Source: Dipteronia dyeriana (taxonomy: Eukaryota > Streptophyta > Magnoliopsida > Sapindales > Sapindaceae). From it: a stretch of 64,000 nucleotides of DNA. Positions 1 through 13,095 of the stretch are shown here, one piece after another. The translations under genes were made by a program, and so were the position numbers. Within the stretch, counting starts at the first letter, position 1; each line of letters opens with the position of its first letter. The stretch lies in contig CM065303.1 in the NCBI GenBank assembly GCA_032871835.1, positions 57,822,597-57,886,596 of the forward strand, read 5' to 3'. Under the pieces are notes generated by a model that saw only the letters and a program-made list of their open reading frames with translations, searched no databases and was not told the DNA's origin.

Positions 1-11
1 TACTTCATATA

Positions 12-2069
12 ATGAATCCTAACCAGCAGCCTTATTTTTCGGACGGTTTGAATATGTTCAACGATGAATTTGATATTTCGGAGCCGACCCATACTCATGC
101 GGGACCTTTTGGTTCCTCCGTTACACCAACATCACATCCTAGAAAATTAACATCAGATGTGTGACAGTGTTTCAACATAGTCCAAATGACACTCCCAGAC
201 GGGACGTCTGGGCCCTGAGCTAAATGTAAGTTTTATCATAAGGATTATGCTACAAGTACGAAGGGAACCGGACATTTGAGAAGACATATGTACAAATGTA
301 TGTCTGCACATGGACAGGTAGACACTACAACCCAGACACAACTACAATGGCACCCAGACGGGTCCGTTACGATGTGGCAGTTCGACGCCATGCACACTAC
401 AGAGTGCTTGGCACGATACATTGCACAAACTGATCAACCGACCAGTATTGGTGAGAGTCCATTTTACAAAGAATTAATCACATCTACATATAACCCCCAA
501 TATGAACCTGTTTCTAGAACCATCACTAGAAATGATTTGATAAGATTGTTTGAAACCCAAAGGGATGACTTAATTGCTGAAATACATCATTTAAGTGTCT
601 CTGTTGCATTAACTTCTGATATTTGGAATACATATTCCAAACAGGACTATTTATGTGTCACTGGACACTACTTAGATTCTGACTGGAGGATAACAAAAAG
701 AATTATTGGTTTTCGTCCTATGGATTTTGCACATACCGCAGAAAATATTTTTAATGTCATTATTTCTGTTTTAGAATCATACGAAATCACGCATCACATC
801 CTTTCGATCACATTAGATAATGCATATGCAAATACTAGCTTTATTGCATTGTTTGTTGCAAGAAATATCCCGCAAGATGGAGATTATTTCTTCCATCAAC
901 GGTGTGCATGTCATATTATAAATTTAGTTGTACAGACTGGTTTAAAGCAGGTAAGCAACCAAATAGATCGCATCAGAGATGCCATTTCTTGGATTTGTAG
1001 TTCTAATCATAGATTCAGTGAATTCAAGAGATATTGTAAATTAAACGGTCTCAATCCCCGACGATTCCAAACTGATATGCCGGTAATGTTGAAAAATTGT
1101 TTGGAATATGATACAACCTTTACATGTTTTTATAACATGAAATTAGCCGAAACAGATCGTCTAGAAGCAAAAACACTTACCACAGACGATTGGTATATGG
1201 CAAAGATTTTTGTTCAATTTTTTAAGATTTTTTACAATGCCACTGTAACTCTTTTCGGAGTCTATTACCCCACATCTTCCCAGGCAATCCATCAGATAGT
1301 GGAAATGTCTGAAGTGTTAAACAGTTATAGAGAAGATGAACATCTAGGTGCTGCAGTTGTTGCCATGGAGACAAAGTTGAAAAAATATTGGGTTAGCATT
1401 CCTCTATTTTATGCCTTAAGTGTTATAGTAGATCCTAGGGTTAAATTATCTGGTTTAGAAGTTTTGCTTGAGTTTATTGGTATTAATTTGTCAATAGATT
1501 ATTCAGAACAAATTACTGACATTCAAACCAATTTGTTCTAGATTTTTCGTATTTATGAGAGCAGGTTTGACAACATTGACACCCCCCAATCAACACAACC
1601 GGAGACAGAGCCGAAGCAAACAAGTTGGAGCCTTCTGAAACGGTGAAAATGGGACAAATCAGCAAGTACTTCTTCAGGGCAAAGATCTGACCCATCTTCT
1701 TGTACCGAACTGATTAGGTACCTTGAAGCACAGTTCGATGATGTTGAAGACAAGGAAGAGTTTGATTTGTTGTTATGGTGGAAGACCTATACGTACAGGT
1801 ATCCAGTTCTGTCACACTTAGCACGTGACGTACTGGTTATTCCAATGTCAACGGTGTCTTCAGAACAAGCTTTCAGCACCAGTGGATGCATAATTGAACC
1901 AAGAAGAATCTGTTTGTCTCCGGAGATGGTGGAGGTATTAACATGCCTTCGGGATTAGAAGCATGCTAAAAAAAGGTTGTGAAATCTAACTGTAGATAAA
2001 GAGCTTATTCTAAATTTCAACAATCTATATATTGATGACCCTACATGTAATGGCCAGAGCCAGAACTAG
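12..2069 (+). pseudogene. hAT transposase (RICESLEEPER-like), single frame with in-frame stops
   Basis: One reading frame can be followed from the ATG at 12 to a stop at 2067-2069 without a frameshift. It is broken by stops at 162, 216, 1539, 1644, 1956 and 1980. A degenerate BED zinc finger lies around 225-295 (the second Cys of the CxxC pair is gone, the distal His and Cys remain). The RNase H-like core shows TSDIW near 615, LDNAYAN near 812 and the CxxH pair (CACH) near 907; the C-terminal dimerisation block holds SSEQAFS near 1858. The conserved RWNSTY segment is replaced by unrelated residues near 1090. The stop at 1956 falls where Trp is usual (LRD-W-KHAKKR), which fits TGG to TAG decay. 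It is a dead transposase; host domesticated hAT genes are not expected to carry such stops. Confidence 0.85.
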
Positions 2070-2269
2070 GTTATACTTTTACATATGTATTTATTATTTA
2101 CTTGAAATTTGTAAAACGGTTGCACTCTTTTTCCCTTACCAAGTTTTTATCCCACTGGGTTTTTCTTGGTAAGGTTTTTAATGAGGCAATCATGTAAATA
2201 TATAATACTGAATTCCATATGTGAAAAATAATTAAATAAATAAAAATTGTTCGTTTTCTTTATTCATTT

Positions 2270-2312
2270 CAAATCCTAAACCCTAAACCCTAAACTTTAA
2301 ACCCTAAATCCA
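2270..2312 (+). repeat. short telomere-like CCCTAAA run
   Basis: About five imperfect CCCTAAA units lie inside the 3' non-coding part of hAT element 1. The motif equals the common plant telomere repeat. The run is short and imperfect, so it is best seen as a simple interstitial repeat and not as a former chromosome end. Confidence 0.6.
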
Positions 2313-2531
2313 AACATACTTAATTTGAAAAAAAATTATGGACCAGACCCGTCGAGCCGGCCAGACCAGGCCAGCCAGACCGGCCTAGCACGGCCCGCCT
2401 GAGGGAGGCCGGCGTGCCGTGTCGGGCTACAATTTTCGTTGTGTGTGCCAGATCAGGCCCGACCAGTTTCAGAAAACGGACCTGGCAAGACCGTGCCTAA
2501 TGGGCTGGGCCAGTCCATTTTTACAGCTCTG

Positions 2532-2933
2532 GCACCCAACTAATTCTTTTTCTTTTTTTTTTCTTAAATAATTTTACATTATAGAAACATCCAATCGGTC
2601 CAAACAATCCAACATGACATTATTCACTAAAAAGCGAAAGCATATGCCGTTTGAGAACATAATAGCAAACACAGGAAGCTTTCCAACTAAGATCTAGACC
2701 CAGTTTCTATCCAAATTTTGATCATAAATATAATCTTAGTGATTTACGGTCATATTACTTTGTAATGAATATTGAATATTAAATGGGGAATCATGTGTAC
2801 AATATTGGTTTCATTTTAAGTTTCTATGCAAAACTTGTATTCTTTTGCTTGGTAGCTTGGTTGTGGTTGTGGATGCTCTCGCCGTATGATCGGCAGATGC
2901 CTTCCTCCCATAACAAACATTTTTCATGTTAAC
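2532..2933. other. non-coding DNA between hAT 1 and copia 1
   Basis: I see no gene here. This stretch and 10024-10475 are the two halves of the sequence into which copia element 1 inserted. Neither half has a convincing coding exon. Confidence 0.5.
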
Positions 2934-2938
2934 ATCTT

Positions 2939-3865
2939 GTTGGAAATTTTTTTGTGATAAACTCTCATTTTGAGAGCACAAATTGAGTATGATAAATTCC
3001 ATAGAAATGGAAGATTAAAGTGGATTCGAATTCTCCTCCGTGAGAGCTTCGAAATAGGATACTCAAATTCACAAAATGGTTAATGGGTGAATGAGAAATT
3101 GAGTATCAAAGTGGACCCATTGTGTAGGGATTAAAATGAATCCCACATTGCTTAGGGAAATCACTTATATGTAGTTTATAAGTGAATGTGTGATATGAGC
3201 TATCAACATGTGTGGCATAGAGGCTCTCTCGCGCGCGCGCAGGGGGAGGGGAGGTGCAAATCATGGACCCTGAACCTTCGAATGCACGAATACCGTGAGA
3301 GTCCAGTTGACCTTTTGTCACTTCCCTAAGTCAACGATTTTGATTGTGATGAATAAGGAAAACTTTAATTGTTTAGATTCTGATTTCTTACTTGATCACT
3401 AAGAATACAGAATCGGGTTTTAATTAGAAATAAATCTCTTTGGAGAATATTATCTAATTAAATTATTTCCTTATTAAATCAAAAATGAATTTTCTAAAAT
3501 AATCCCGAATTAATCCCAAAACCCTAGTGTTTCGGTTTGGATATTTAATACCTCTAATATTCTGTTAACCTATAGAAAAATAATTCAAAATTTTCTTTTG
3601 AGCAGCCGAATTCTTTTATTCTCTGGTTTTATTGGTGAGTTCAAAACTCGGTTTGAATTCGCTGGTAGTGGATAGTGCTTAGGCCTACCACTGTTGAACC
3701 GTTGTATTCTGGGAGACAATCGCCGAATACACATACGGTGTTGTCCGACGAAATTGCCTTAAGGATACCGTGTGAAACACGGGCCTCGGATCAAACTCTG
3801 TTTTCTAACGTTACTTTCGGTTTTCTTTGATACCAGTCAGGTTTGATTGCAAATTACGATTTACA
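2939..3865 (+). repeat. 5' LTR of copia element 1
   Basis: 927 bp, TG...CA. It matches 9072-10018 closely along its whole length. It lacks an internal stretch of roughly 50 bases that the 3' LTR has near 9397-9445, and has its own small insertion near 3190-3212 (two to three dozen bases around a GATATGAGC segment). It contains a GCGC run at about 3231-3240. Confidence 0.92.
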
Positions 3866-4348
3866 ATCTTAAGACAATTTCTCTTTCTCTTTTAAATTAT
3901 TTTCAAACAACGTTTGCTTTGTCAAACTTTCTGGTATCAAAGTTCTGGTTCAGATCGTAACAGACTTGAAAAATAAATCATTGATTCAGTTTTCAGTTGT
4001 GGTAATTAGGTTCCTTTGGAACACTGATTCAATTTGGAATTCGGGTTCTTTTGAACACTGATTTCAATTTTATATACATACGTTACCTGTGGAAATCGGG
4101 TTTGGAACACTGATTTCAATTTGAATATATATGTATATATATATATATATATATATCATTAATCTGTGGAAATTGGGTCTATTATTAGACACTAATTTCG
4201 AAATCAATTGTGATTTCAATTGTGTTATCGGGTCTGCAATAACAGACACTGATTGTGATTTCCATCGTAAAATCTGATTTGATATCAACTGATATCCGTG
4301 CTATTATTTCTGTGATACTAAAACGATTTTGTTTTTGTTTCAGATATT

Positions 4349-7300
4349 ATGGCAAACAAATCGAATTTGAACTCCAGTGTTCCACTAGAGACTCCAAAAG
4401 TGAATCCAAGTATGGGATTAGCTGTGAACTCTGTGCTTGTGGGCTAGGTACTAGTAGTAGTACCTACTGTGGCTACAACGACTCCGGGCATCAACTCCTT
4501 CATGAGAAACATGCCTGATCCGGTGAAGAGCCAGTATATGAGTCAAGGGAATGTTCCCATTGTAAATCCCTACATTAATTCGGTACCTTTACAGATGAAT
4601 CATATGAAGAAGCCTGATAAGTTCAGTGGACCAAATTTTAAACGATGGCAGCAAAAGATGTTGTTTTATCTGACCACACTGAACCTTGGCAGATTCTTGA
4701 CTGAAGATACTCCTAAACCTAATAATGGTGAAGAGCGAGATGTTCAGGTATGGAATGCTATTGATGCATGGAATCACTCGGATTTCCTGTGCCGTAATTA
4801 CATACTGAACGGGCTGTCAGATTCGCTATCTAGTGTTTATTCTTTAAAGAAAACAACCAAAGAACTGTGGGAATCATTAGACCGCAAAAACAAAATTGAG
4901 AACACTGGTTCTAAGAAGTTTATTGTCGGCCGGTTTCTTGATTACAAGATGGGGGATTCCAAGACAGTTATGAGTCAAGTCCAAGAGCTACAGGTGATTA
5001 TGCATGAGATACATGCCGAAGGGATGACCATGAGTGAAACTTTCCAGGTGGCTGCAATCATTGAGAAGCTTCCTCCTTCATGGAAAGAGTTCAAAAACTA
5101 TCTCAAACACAAGCGAAAGGAGATGAAGATCGAGGATCTGATTCTCAAGCTTGGTATTCAGGAAGATCACATGAAGTATAACAAGAAAGATGTCAATACA
5201 CCTGAAGCAAAAATCAATGTGGTTAAGCATTGGAAAAGTTCTAAACCAAAGAAGAACAAGCCTGTGAAAGGATCCAAATTGGATCCTAAGGGAAGAGTCT
5301 CTAAGAAGCCAAAATTCTAAGGGAAGTGCTTCAACTGTGACAAGCTGGGTCATAAATCTTCTGAGTGCAGGTTGCCAAAGAAGAAGAAGAAGAAGAAGAA
5401 GAACCACGAGGCAAACGTGGTTGCTGGGATCTCAAGAGATGTATCCGAGATCAATCTCTCTACAGTTGTGACAAAAGCAAACCTTGTTTGGTCAAACCCA
5501 ATGGAGTGGTGGTTGGATACTGGGGTCACTCGTCATATATGCTCTGAGAGGGAGATGTTCAATACATTTGAAGAAATGAAGAATGAAGAAAAGTTGTATA
5601 TGGACAGCTCAGCCACATCTGACATGAAGAGACGTGGTCAAGTCATTCTTAAGATGACCTCTGGTATAACCCTGAGCTTGAACAATGTGCTATATGTATC
5701 TGATATTCACAAGAACTTGGTTTCCGGTTCGTTGCTCAATCAGCATGGGTTCAAGATGGTGATTGAATCAGACAAAGTGGTTTTAACCAAGCAGGGAACT
5801 TATGTGGGTAAGGGTTATGTAACTGAAGGGCTGTTTAAGCTTAATGTATCTGTTGTCAAAAGAACAATCAATAAAGATAATTCTTCAGTTTATTTGCTTG
5901 AGTCTTCCAATTTATGGCATGGTAGACTAGGACACGTTAATTATGATACCCTGCGTAGATTAATTAACTTAAATCATATTCCCGCATTCAATATTGATCA
6001 TAAACATAAGTGTGAAGTTTGCGTTGAAGCAAAACTAACAAAGTCATCATTTCAAACTATTGAAAGGAAATCTGAACCTCTTGATTTAATTCACACAGAT
6101 ATATGTGATTTAAAATTTGTTCAAACAAGGGGTGGCAACAAATATTTCATCACATTTATAGATGATAGCACCAAATACTGTTATGTATATTTGTTGAAAA
6201 ATAAGGATAAAGCTAGAGAAATTTAGTCTCTATAAAACTGAAGTTAAGAATCAACTCAACAAGAAAATCAAGGTACTGAGAAGTGACCGAGGTGGTGAAT
6301 ATGTAGCACCATTTGGTGAATTTTGTGCTCAACACGGAATCATACATCAAACTACTGCACCATATTCCTCTAAGCAAAACGGTATTGCAGAACGTAAAAA
6401 TCGTACCTTGAAAGAGATGATGAATGCAATGCTGATAAGTTCTGGAGTGCCTCAGAACATGTGAGGTGACGCTATATTGTCTAGTAATTACCTTTTAAAC
6501 AAGGTACCCCGAAAGAAAGAAGATAAGACACCATATGAACTATGGAAAGGAAGAAAGTCTTCCTATAAATTCTTATGAATGTGGGGGTGTCTTGCCAAAG
6601 TAGCAGTACCTATACCTAAGAAGGTGAAAATAGGTCCGAAAACTGTTGACTGCATTTTCATTGGATATGCACAAAACAGTAGTGCTCATTGATTCTTGGT
6701 CTATAAATCTGACATATCATATATACATAAAAACATGATAATGGAATCGAGAAATGCAATGTTCTTTGAACATGTATTTCCATGTAAATCCAATGATGAA
6801 GCAAGTTCATCAAAATGAACACATGCTAATAGTTGTGAGGACCAAGAACAAGGAAATGAAGTAGGGGATGAACCTAGACGTAGCAAAAGAGCAAGGACGG
6901 AAACGTCTTTTGGTCCAGATTTTATGACCTATTTGCTAGAAGGTGAACCTCAAACTTTCAAAGAAGCGATAAACTCTTCTGAAGGAATCTTGTGGAAATA
7001 GGCAATTAAGAGCGAAATTGATTCCATCATTCAAAATCATACTTGGGAATTAGTGGATCTTCCTCCGGGATGTAAACCGCTAGGATCCAAATGGATTTTC
7101 AAAAGAAAGATGAAAGCATATGGATCAATTGATAAGTACAAGGCCATACTTGTAATTAAAGGTTACAATCAACGAGAAGGCCTAGACTACTTTGATACAT
7201 ATTCTCCTGTGACGAGAATAACCTCCATTAGAATGATACTTGCAATCGCAGCTTTGCGAATTCTTGAAGTACATCAAATGGATGTGAAAACGGCTTTCTT

Positions 7301-8486
7301 AAATGGAGATTTAGATGAAGAAATTTATATGGAACAAACTGAGGGTTTTTCTGCTCCAAGACAAGGAAAGAAAGTCTGTAAATTGGTGAAGTCTTTATAT
7401 GGTTTAAAGTAAGCACCAAAACAATGGCATGAGAAATTTGACAATGCTATGATGTCAAACAAATTTAAGATCAACGAATGTGACAAATGTGTTTATGTCA
7501 AGGACACAGAAAATGGTTATGTCATTGTGTGCCGTTAAGTTGATGACATGCTCATTGTTGGTAGTGATGATAAAGTGGTCAAATCTACCAATGATATGTT
7601 GAAATCAAGATTTGATATGAAAGATATGGGACCGGCTGATGTAATGTTGGGAATAAAAATCTCAAGGACATCTAACGGACTCATACTAAGTCAATCACAC
7701 CATATTGACATGATTCTTGAGAAATTCAATAAAAATGATTCTAGAATTTCTAGAACACCAGTAGATACAAATCTACATCTATCCAATAATAAGGGTGAGA
7801 GCATCTCTCAACTAGAATATTCTCGAGTGATAGGAAGTTTGATGTACTTAACCAGTTGTACAAGACCAGACATGGCGAATGCAGTCAGCAAATTAAGCAG
7901 ATATACGAGTAATCCAGGAACCGATCACTGGAAAGGAATAGTAAGAGTACTGAAGTACTTACGATTCACTCGTAATCATGGACTGCATTATATCAGATAT
8001 CCAGCTGTCCTAGAATGATACACTGATGCTAATTGGATATCTGATATGAAGGATTCAAAATCCACTAGTGGGTATGTGTTCACACTAGGTGGTGTGGCGG
8101 TAACTTGGAAATCCTCCAAACAAACATGTATAGCCAGATCCACCATGGAATCTGAGTTTATAGCATTAGATAAATGTGGATAGGAGGCTGAATGGCTACG
8201 CCAATTCTTAGAAGATATTCCAAGATGACCAAAGCCTGTGTCGGCGATTTGCATTGACTGTGATAGTCAATCAACAATAGGAAGAGCACAGAGCAATATG
8301 TATAATGGGAAGTCTAGACATATACGTCGAAGACATAATACCATTAGACAACTAATCTCAACTAGGGTTATCACTATTGACTATGTAAGGTCAAAAGATA
8401 ACATTGTGGATCCGCTAACTAAAGGATTAAACAGAGAACTAGTTGAGACATCATCGAGAGGAATAGGACTAAAGCTCATCAGATAA
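4349..8486 (+). pseudogene. copia 1 gag-pol polyprotein, disrupted
   Basis: The probable start is the ATG at 4349. Gag runs to about 5318 and is followed by an intact zinc knuckle (CFNCDKLGHKSSEC, near 5327). Protease carries WLDTGVTRH near 5512. The integrase shows HTDIC (6093), SDRGGEY (near 6283) and the Glu in GIAERKNRT (near 6388), so its three catalytic positions survive. RT has the VDD of the YVDD box near 7540, but the preceding Tyr codon is now a stop. RNase H follows to 8486. The frame shifts once at about 6216; stops occur at 4445, 5318, before APKQW (7410), at the YVDD Tyr (7537), 8016 and several other places. The element cannot make a full polyprotein. Confidence 0.92.
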
Positions 8487-9071
8487 AAGGTGGATACAAT
8501 GGACACCCAACCTAGTTGACTGGAGATCCCAAGATCTAGGTTCAATGGGATAACCAAGTTGTAAGACTCAGTTGGATCACTGTGGGGGTTACCCTCAAGT
8601 CCATTCCTATGATGAAACAGTGATGCCCGTAGGGAAAATGTTAAACTGTGGTTTTTAATGATTCTTATGCTTCGAAATTCCTAGCTATGGAAATCCGAGC
8701 AAAGTAAAGCGGGTTACTCTTAATTCACCTATGTAAGAGAGAAGTGAGGTCGTTTCTAAAAGAGAATAGCGAAATGCTATATTCTCCAGAGACTCTCACA
8801 GAACCAGGCGCATGTTCATGGCCAAAACGAACATAAAAATGAGAACCAAATCGGGTATGGAAGATACCTGTGTAAGGTGTGTGATCGTTTACACAAAACG
8901 GCAGAACAGTTCAAGGATATCACATCTATTGATCAACAAGTAAAGTAAGCATACATTTACAAGAGAAGGTTCAAAGGGTAACACCTACCTATCCTATGCA
9001 GGTTTCTACCGTTTAAACTTACCAAACATCTTCTTTGTGTCTCCTATGTCAATTTCATTCATGTAGGGGAT
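8487..9071 (+). other. copia 1 3' untranslated region
   Basis: Non-coding spacer between the end of RNase H and the 3' LTR. It ends in the purine-rich GTAGGGGAT that probably primes plus-strand synthesis. No other feature seen. Confidence 0.6.
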
Positions 9072-10018
9072 TGTTGGAATTTTTTTTTGTGATAAACTCT
9101 CATTTTGAGAGCAAAATTGAGTATGATAAATTCCATAGAAATGGAAGATTAAAGTGGATTCGAATTCTCCTCCGTGAGAACTTCGAAATGGTATACTCAA
9201 ATTCACAAAATGGTTAATGGGTGAATGAGAAATTGAGTCTCAAAGTGGACCCATTGTGTAGGGATTAAAATGAATCCCACATTGCTTAGGGAAATCACTT
9301 ATATGTAGTTTATAATTGAATGTGTGGCATAGAGGCTCTCTCTCGCGTGCGCAGAAGGGGGGGTGCAAATCATGGACCCCGAACCTTCGAATGCATGGCT
9401 CGTGTGTGGACGTGACCTGCGGACACGAATGCCGCTCCGATTGGACCATGAGAGTCCAGTTGACCTTTTGCCACTTCCCTAAGTCAACGGTTTTGATTGT
9501 GATGAATAAGGAAAGCTTTAATTGTTTGGATTCTGATTTCTTACTTGATCACTAAGAATACAGAATCGGGTTTTAATTAGAAATAAATCTCTTTGGAGAA
9601 TATTATCTAATTAAATTATTTCCTTATTAAATCAAAAACTAATTTTCCAAAATAATCCCGAATTAATCCCTAAACCCTAGTGTTTCGGTTTGGGTATTTA
9701 ATACCTCTAATATTCTGTTAACCTATAGAAAAATAATTCCAGTTTTTCTTTTGAGCAACCGAATTCTTTTCTTCTCTGGTTTTATTGGTAAGTTCAAAAC
9801 TCGGTTTGAGTTCGCTGGTAGTGGATAGTGCTTAGGTCTATCACTGTTGAACCGTTGTATCCTGGGAGACAATCGCCTAATACACATACGGTGTTATCAG
9901 ACGAAATTGTCTTAAGGACACCGTGTTAAACATGGGCCTCAGATCAAACTCTGTTTTCTAACGTTACTTTCTGTTTTCCTTGATACCAGTCAGGTTTGAT
10001 TGCAAATTATGATTTACA
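9072..10018 (+). repeat. 3' LTR of copia element 1
   Basis: 947 bp, TGTTGGAA...TTTACA, followed directly by the duplication CATCT. It is colinear with the 5' LTR apart from the indels described there. No conserved ORF. Confidence 0.92.
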
Positions 10019-10023
10019 CATCT

Positions 10024-10475
10024 TTTTAAGCTGCTTTTTGCTTGGAAATGGTAGCTCTGTCGGCTCCTTCACATTATAGCCGCATTTACTGACATTACAG
10101 ACATTAAAGCAGACCGACTTTTCAAAATTGTCACCTTTATTGTCTTTTTTTTTGTACAAGTAGAAGCTTCTTTCTCTGATAGAGTTTCTATTAACAGTGC
10201 AACCATGCAGTTCGTAACACTAGTGGTATTGGTTTCCAATTTACGGCTAATATTATCTGTAATTTCTGTTTAGTTCTAGTCGGTGAAACAAACCTGGACA
10301 ACTGCATGTTCATATGATATGATTAATAACTTTGTCATGTAAATTTCCTGATGGAAATAAAATTCAAATGTGCATATTTATTATATATAGGAGATAATTA
10401 TCCATTTATTGGTTTCCCTTTTAAGATAGAAACAACAAACAATAGTTTTTAGCTATAACTTCCAAATCAATTTAA
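10024..10475. other. non-coding DNA between copia 1 and the LINE
   Basis: AT-rich and without a convincing exon. An AATAAA hexamer lies near 10356. It could be an old 3' UTR, but nothing coding is attached to it. Confidence 0.35.
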
Positions 10476-10484
10476 TGATCAGTT

Positions 10485-12269
10485 TTTTTTTAAGGGAAAT
10501 ACATTAACTAAAAAGGATACAATCAAGATGGGCAATCACCCATTACAACAGGAGCCACACATGGTGGGACATCCTCCATCCAATAATGATCACTACTAGA
10601 CTTCAAACCCATTTTAGCAAGGGTATGAGCAGCTACATTAGCTTCCCTTGGAGTATACACAATAGTGCAACTAGGGTAATCAACAAGAAACTTGCAAATA
10701 TCACTAATGACCAACCCAATCTCAGAGAGAGGAAAAGAATTGGAATTAATTAGATTCATCACCAATTGGGCATCAGACTCAATTGTACAAGGAAATAATC
10801 CCACTTCACAAGCAAATGAAATACCCCTACGAATGGTCGTTGCTTCCGCAACCGCCAATGAAAAACCACCCATAACCGATAAAGCACAAGAAGCCAGAAC
10901 ATCTCCTGAGCAATCACGCACTATAAGTCCAATACCTGCCTTTCTTTTGACCACATCATTGCCCGCATCTAAATTCATTTTAAACTGTCTAACATCAGGT
11001 GGCCTCTGAGAAATACCTCTTAATCTATGAGCACCATAATCAATCACCAAAGGAAAATTTACTCTCTTTAAATCCTCAAGAGAAGAATCAGCCCAAGGGA
11101 TAATATCAACAGCATGGATCGAGTTGGAGGCATGAACCAATCCATTTCTTATGTACTAGGTACACGACAGAATCATACATAAAAGCTCCATTTCAATTGG
11201 AAGTAATTGATTCATACAAATAATCATAAAATCCATAAAGTATATTCCTTCAGTTACCTTTAAGTTTCTTAAAAAGGAACACATAGTTTGAACCTTTTTC
11301 AAAGTTGGGCAAAACCATAAGGCATGAATTGTCGATTCTGGTTTCGTTGAACAAAATGGGCAACTACAATCCACTTTCATTCCACGCATAGCCAAGTTAA
11401 CATTCGATGGAATCCAATTATGACATGCCCGCCACACCAGCAATTTAACTTTAGACGAAACTTTTATCCTCCATAAGAACTTCCACCATGAATTCGATAA
11501 GTTCAAACCCGACAAGCTAGAATTTGAGGCTAAATTACATCCAATATGATATGCGCTCTTCATAGAAAAGGTACCCAACTTATCATAATGCCACATAAAC
11601 GAATCTATAACATTAGAAGATGAGCAAGGCAAGCTCAAAATTAGATCAACATCTTCCTTCATAAAAGTTTCTTTCACAAGTTCTAAATTCCATGAGCCAG
11701 TTACAGTCTTCAACATTTGCACAGAAGCTGATTCACCTAGAACAGTCGGAGAGATTACTTTGAAAGTGATCGGACGAGGAATCCAGCGATCCTTATAGAT
11801 AGAAACTGAAGCTCCATTCCCAAGTCGCCAACGAGACCTAGCCTCAAGAAGTTCAATCCTCCATATAAAACTTTTCCAAAGAAAAGAACAAGAAGATTTA
11901 CACTCAGCTTGCAAGACAGAATTATCAGGGAAATAACATTGCTTTAAAACTTTAGCAGCTAGTGTATTAGGATGACAAACAAGTCGCCAACACTGCCAAC
12001 AATGCCTTGTTAAAGATAGAAAGATCTCAAAAACCCATCCCCTCGACATCCTTACTATAGCAAAGCTTTCGCCAGCTACCCCAATGAATTTTTCGATTTT
12101 TAACTTCTAAACCCCACCAAAATCGAGCGCTTAACATGTGAAGCTCATCAACTAGGCCATGTGGTAACCTGAACAACGACATAGAATAAGTAGGAATAGA
12201 TTGAACAACTGCCTTCAGCAAAACTTCTTTACCACCCGTAGAAAAAAGCTTGTTCTTCCATCCTTTTAT
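10485..12269 (-). mobile_element. LINE (L1-type non-LTR retrotransposon), 5'-truncated
   Basis: The element reads right to left. Its 3' end is the T run at 10483-10491 (a poly(A) tail on the minus strand), and its 5' end is cut off at about 12269 inside the reverse transcriptase. The 9-bp direct repeat TGATCAGTT at 10476-10484 and 12270-12278 is the likely target duplication. Truncation at the 5' end, an A-tail and a variable-length duplication are the marks of target-primed reverse transcription. Confidence 0.88.
10523..12250 (-). pseudogene. LINE ORF2 C-terminal part: RT end, zf-RVT and RNase H
   Basis: The reading starts (minus strand) in the C-terminal RT segment, with LLKAVVQSIPTYSMSLFRLP near 12215 and FWWG. 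It passes a frameshift near 12040, then a zinc-binding RT-associated domain with WRIKVSSKVKLLVWRACHNW and CPFC near 11340-11480, then one stop at about 11156. It ends in a plant-type RNase H (RVT_3) domain with FKMNLDAG, AEATTIRRG and ESDAQLVMNLI near 10750-10990. The fingers/palm of RT with its catalytic Asp pair and the endonuclease are missing through truncation. It cannot move on its own. Confidence 0.88.
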
Positions 12270-12340
12270 TGATCAGTTAATTAATAGTTGTATTCTAAAA
12301 AAACGTTATCGTCAGTTTCAGTAAACCAATTGACCGTTAA

Positions 12341-13095
12341 GGCTTAGTTTAGTATTACTGTGTTGTGGGAGAATTGTTGTTGTTTTTGGTTCCACTGTAG
12401 AGAGAATTGCTTTTAGATTTGCTGTGAGAAGAATCAACTGAATGTTTGGTAAACTAATTTTTAAAAGTGTTGTGAAAATTAAAAGCAGTTTCAATATGTT
12501 TGGTAAACTGTAATTAAAAAGTGATGTGATTGTACAAAACTACTAGAAAGGACATAAATGAATATTGAAGATGTTTTGAAAATAAATAATTTGTTTTATT
12601 TTTGTGTAACCATAAACATGTTATAAAATTAAATAAATAATTTGTTTATTTTTGTATGACCATAACACATTATTACCTGTTTTTTTATCTATTGCATTTG
12701 TGTTGAAATTTGGACTAAATTTTTGAGTTGACTAGCATTAGTGATATATATATATATATATATATTGTGTATATATCAAGAAAGCACTTTTGATTTCTAC
12801 CATAATTTTTTTTCTAAATAGCAAAATATGTTTCAATAAGTCGTGAGATTATAAAATTGAAATGGAGAACAAAAGATCCCAAATAAATGCTAAATGCTAA
12901 GTGCTTCGACTTTTCATTACCGTTTCATGGGAAACAGTTTTCTAAAAACTATGAAAAATAGCTTCTCAAAAATGCTGATGAGGAAGCCAAAAGTGATCAA
13001 AAGTATTTTCCTAGAATTTTACCAAACACCCTAGACCCAGTTCAGAATCACTTTTGGTCTCAAAAACAGTTCAAGAAATATTCCCAAACTGGGCC
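12341..13095. mobile_element. MITE-like element, PIF/Harbinger-type by its TAA flanks
   Basis: The ends are GGCTTAGTTTAG and the reverse complement of CAAACTGGGCC (9 of 12 positions pair). TAA stands directly outside both ends (12338-12340, 13096-13098), the TWA duplication expected for PIF/Harbinger. Similar GTTTGGTAAACT words recur further in. No ORF inside; a short AT run lies at about 12748-12766. The class is an inference from ends and duplication only. Confidence 0.5.

Larger units (their letters stand above)
1..2531 (+). mobile_element. hAT (Ac-like) DNA transposon 1, 3' part, degenerate
   Basis: The 5' end lies outside the window. The element holds a decayed transposase frame (12-2069). 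After it comes a GC-rich subterminal block at 2342-2510, full of GGCC/CCGG and GGCCAG-type words in both orientations, as is usual for binding sites near hAT ends. The right end is read as ...TTACAGCTCTG at 2531; its reverse complement CAGAGCTGTAAA is a typical Ac-like terminal repeat. The 8 bases that follow (2532-2539) would be the target duplication, but this cannot be tested without the left end. A short telomere-like run sits in the 3' non-coding part. Confidence 0.75.
2939..10018 (+). mobile_element. Ty1/copia retrotransposon 1, full length, non-functional
   Basis: A complete element of about 7.1 kb, flanked by the perfect 5-bp duplication CATCT (2934-2938 and 10019-10023). LTRs begin TGTTGGAA and end TTTACA. 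Inside, in order, are a leader, gag, protease, integrase, reverse transcriptase and RNase H on one strand (integrase before RT, the copia order), and a polypurine stretch GTAGGGGAT just before the 3' LTR. The coding frame is broken by one frameshift and many stops. A primer-binding-like TGGTATCAAAG lies at 3932-3942, 66 bases downstream of the 5' LTR and not directly next to it. A solo LTR of the same family lies at 27924-29076. Confidence 0.93.

Noticed and set aside
2270..2312. Interstitial telomere repeat as a chromosome-fusion scar
   Set aside because: Only about five imperfect units inside a transposon's 3' region; too short for a former telomere.
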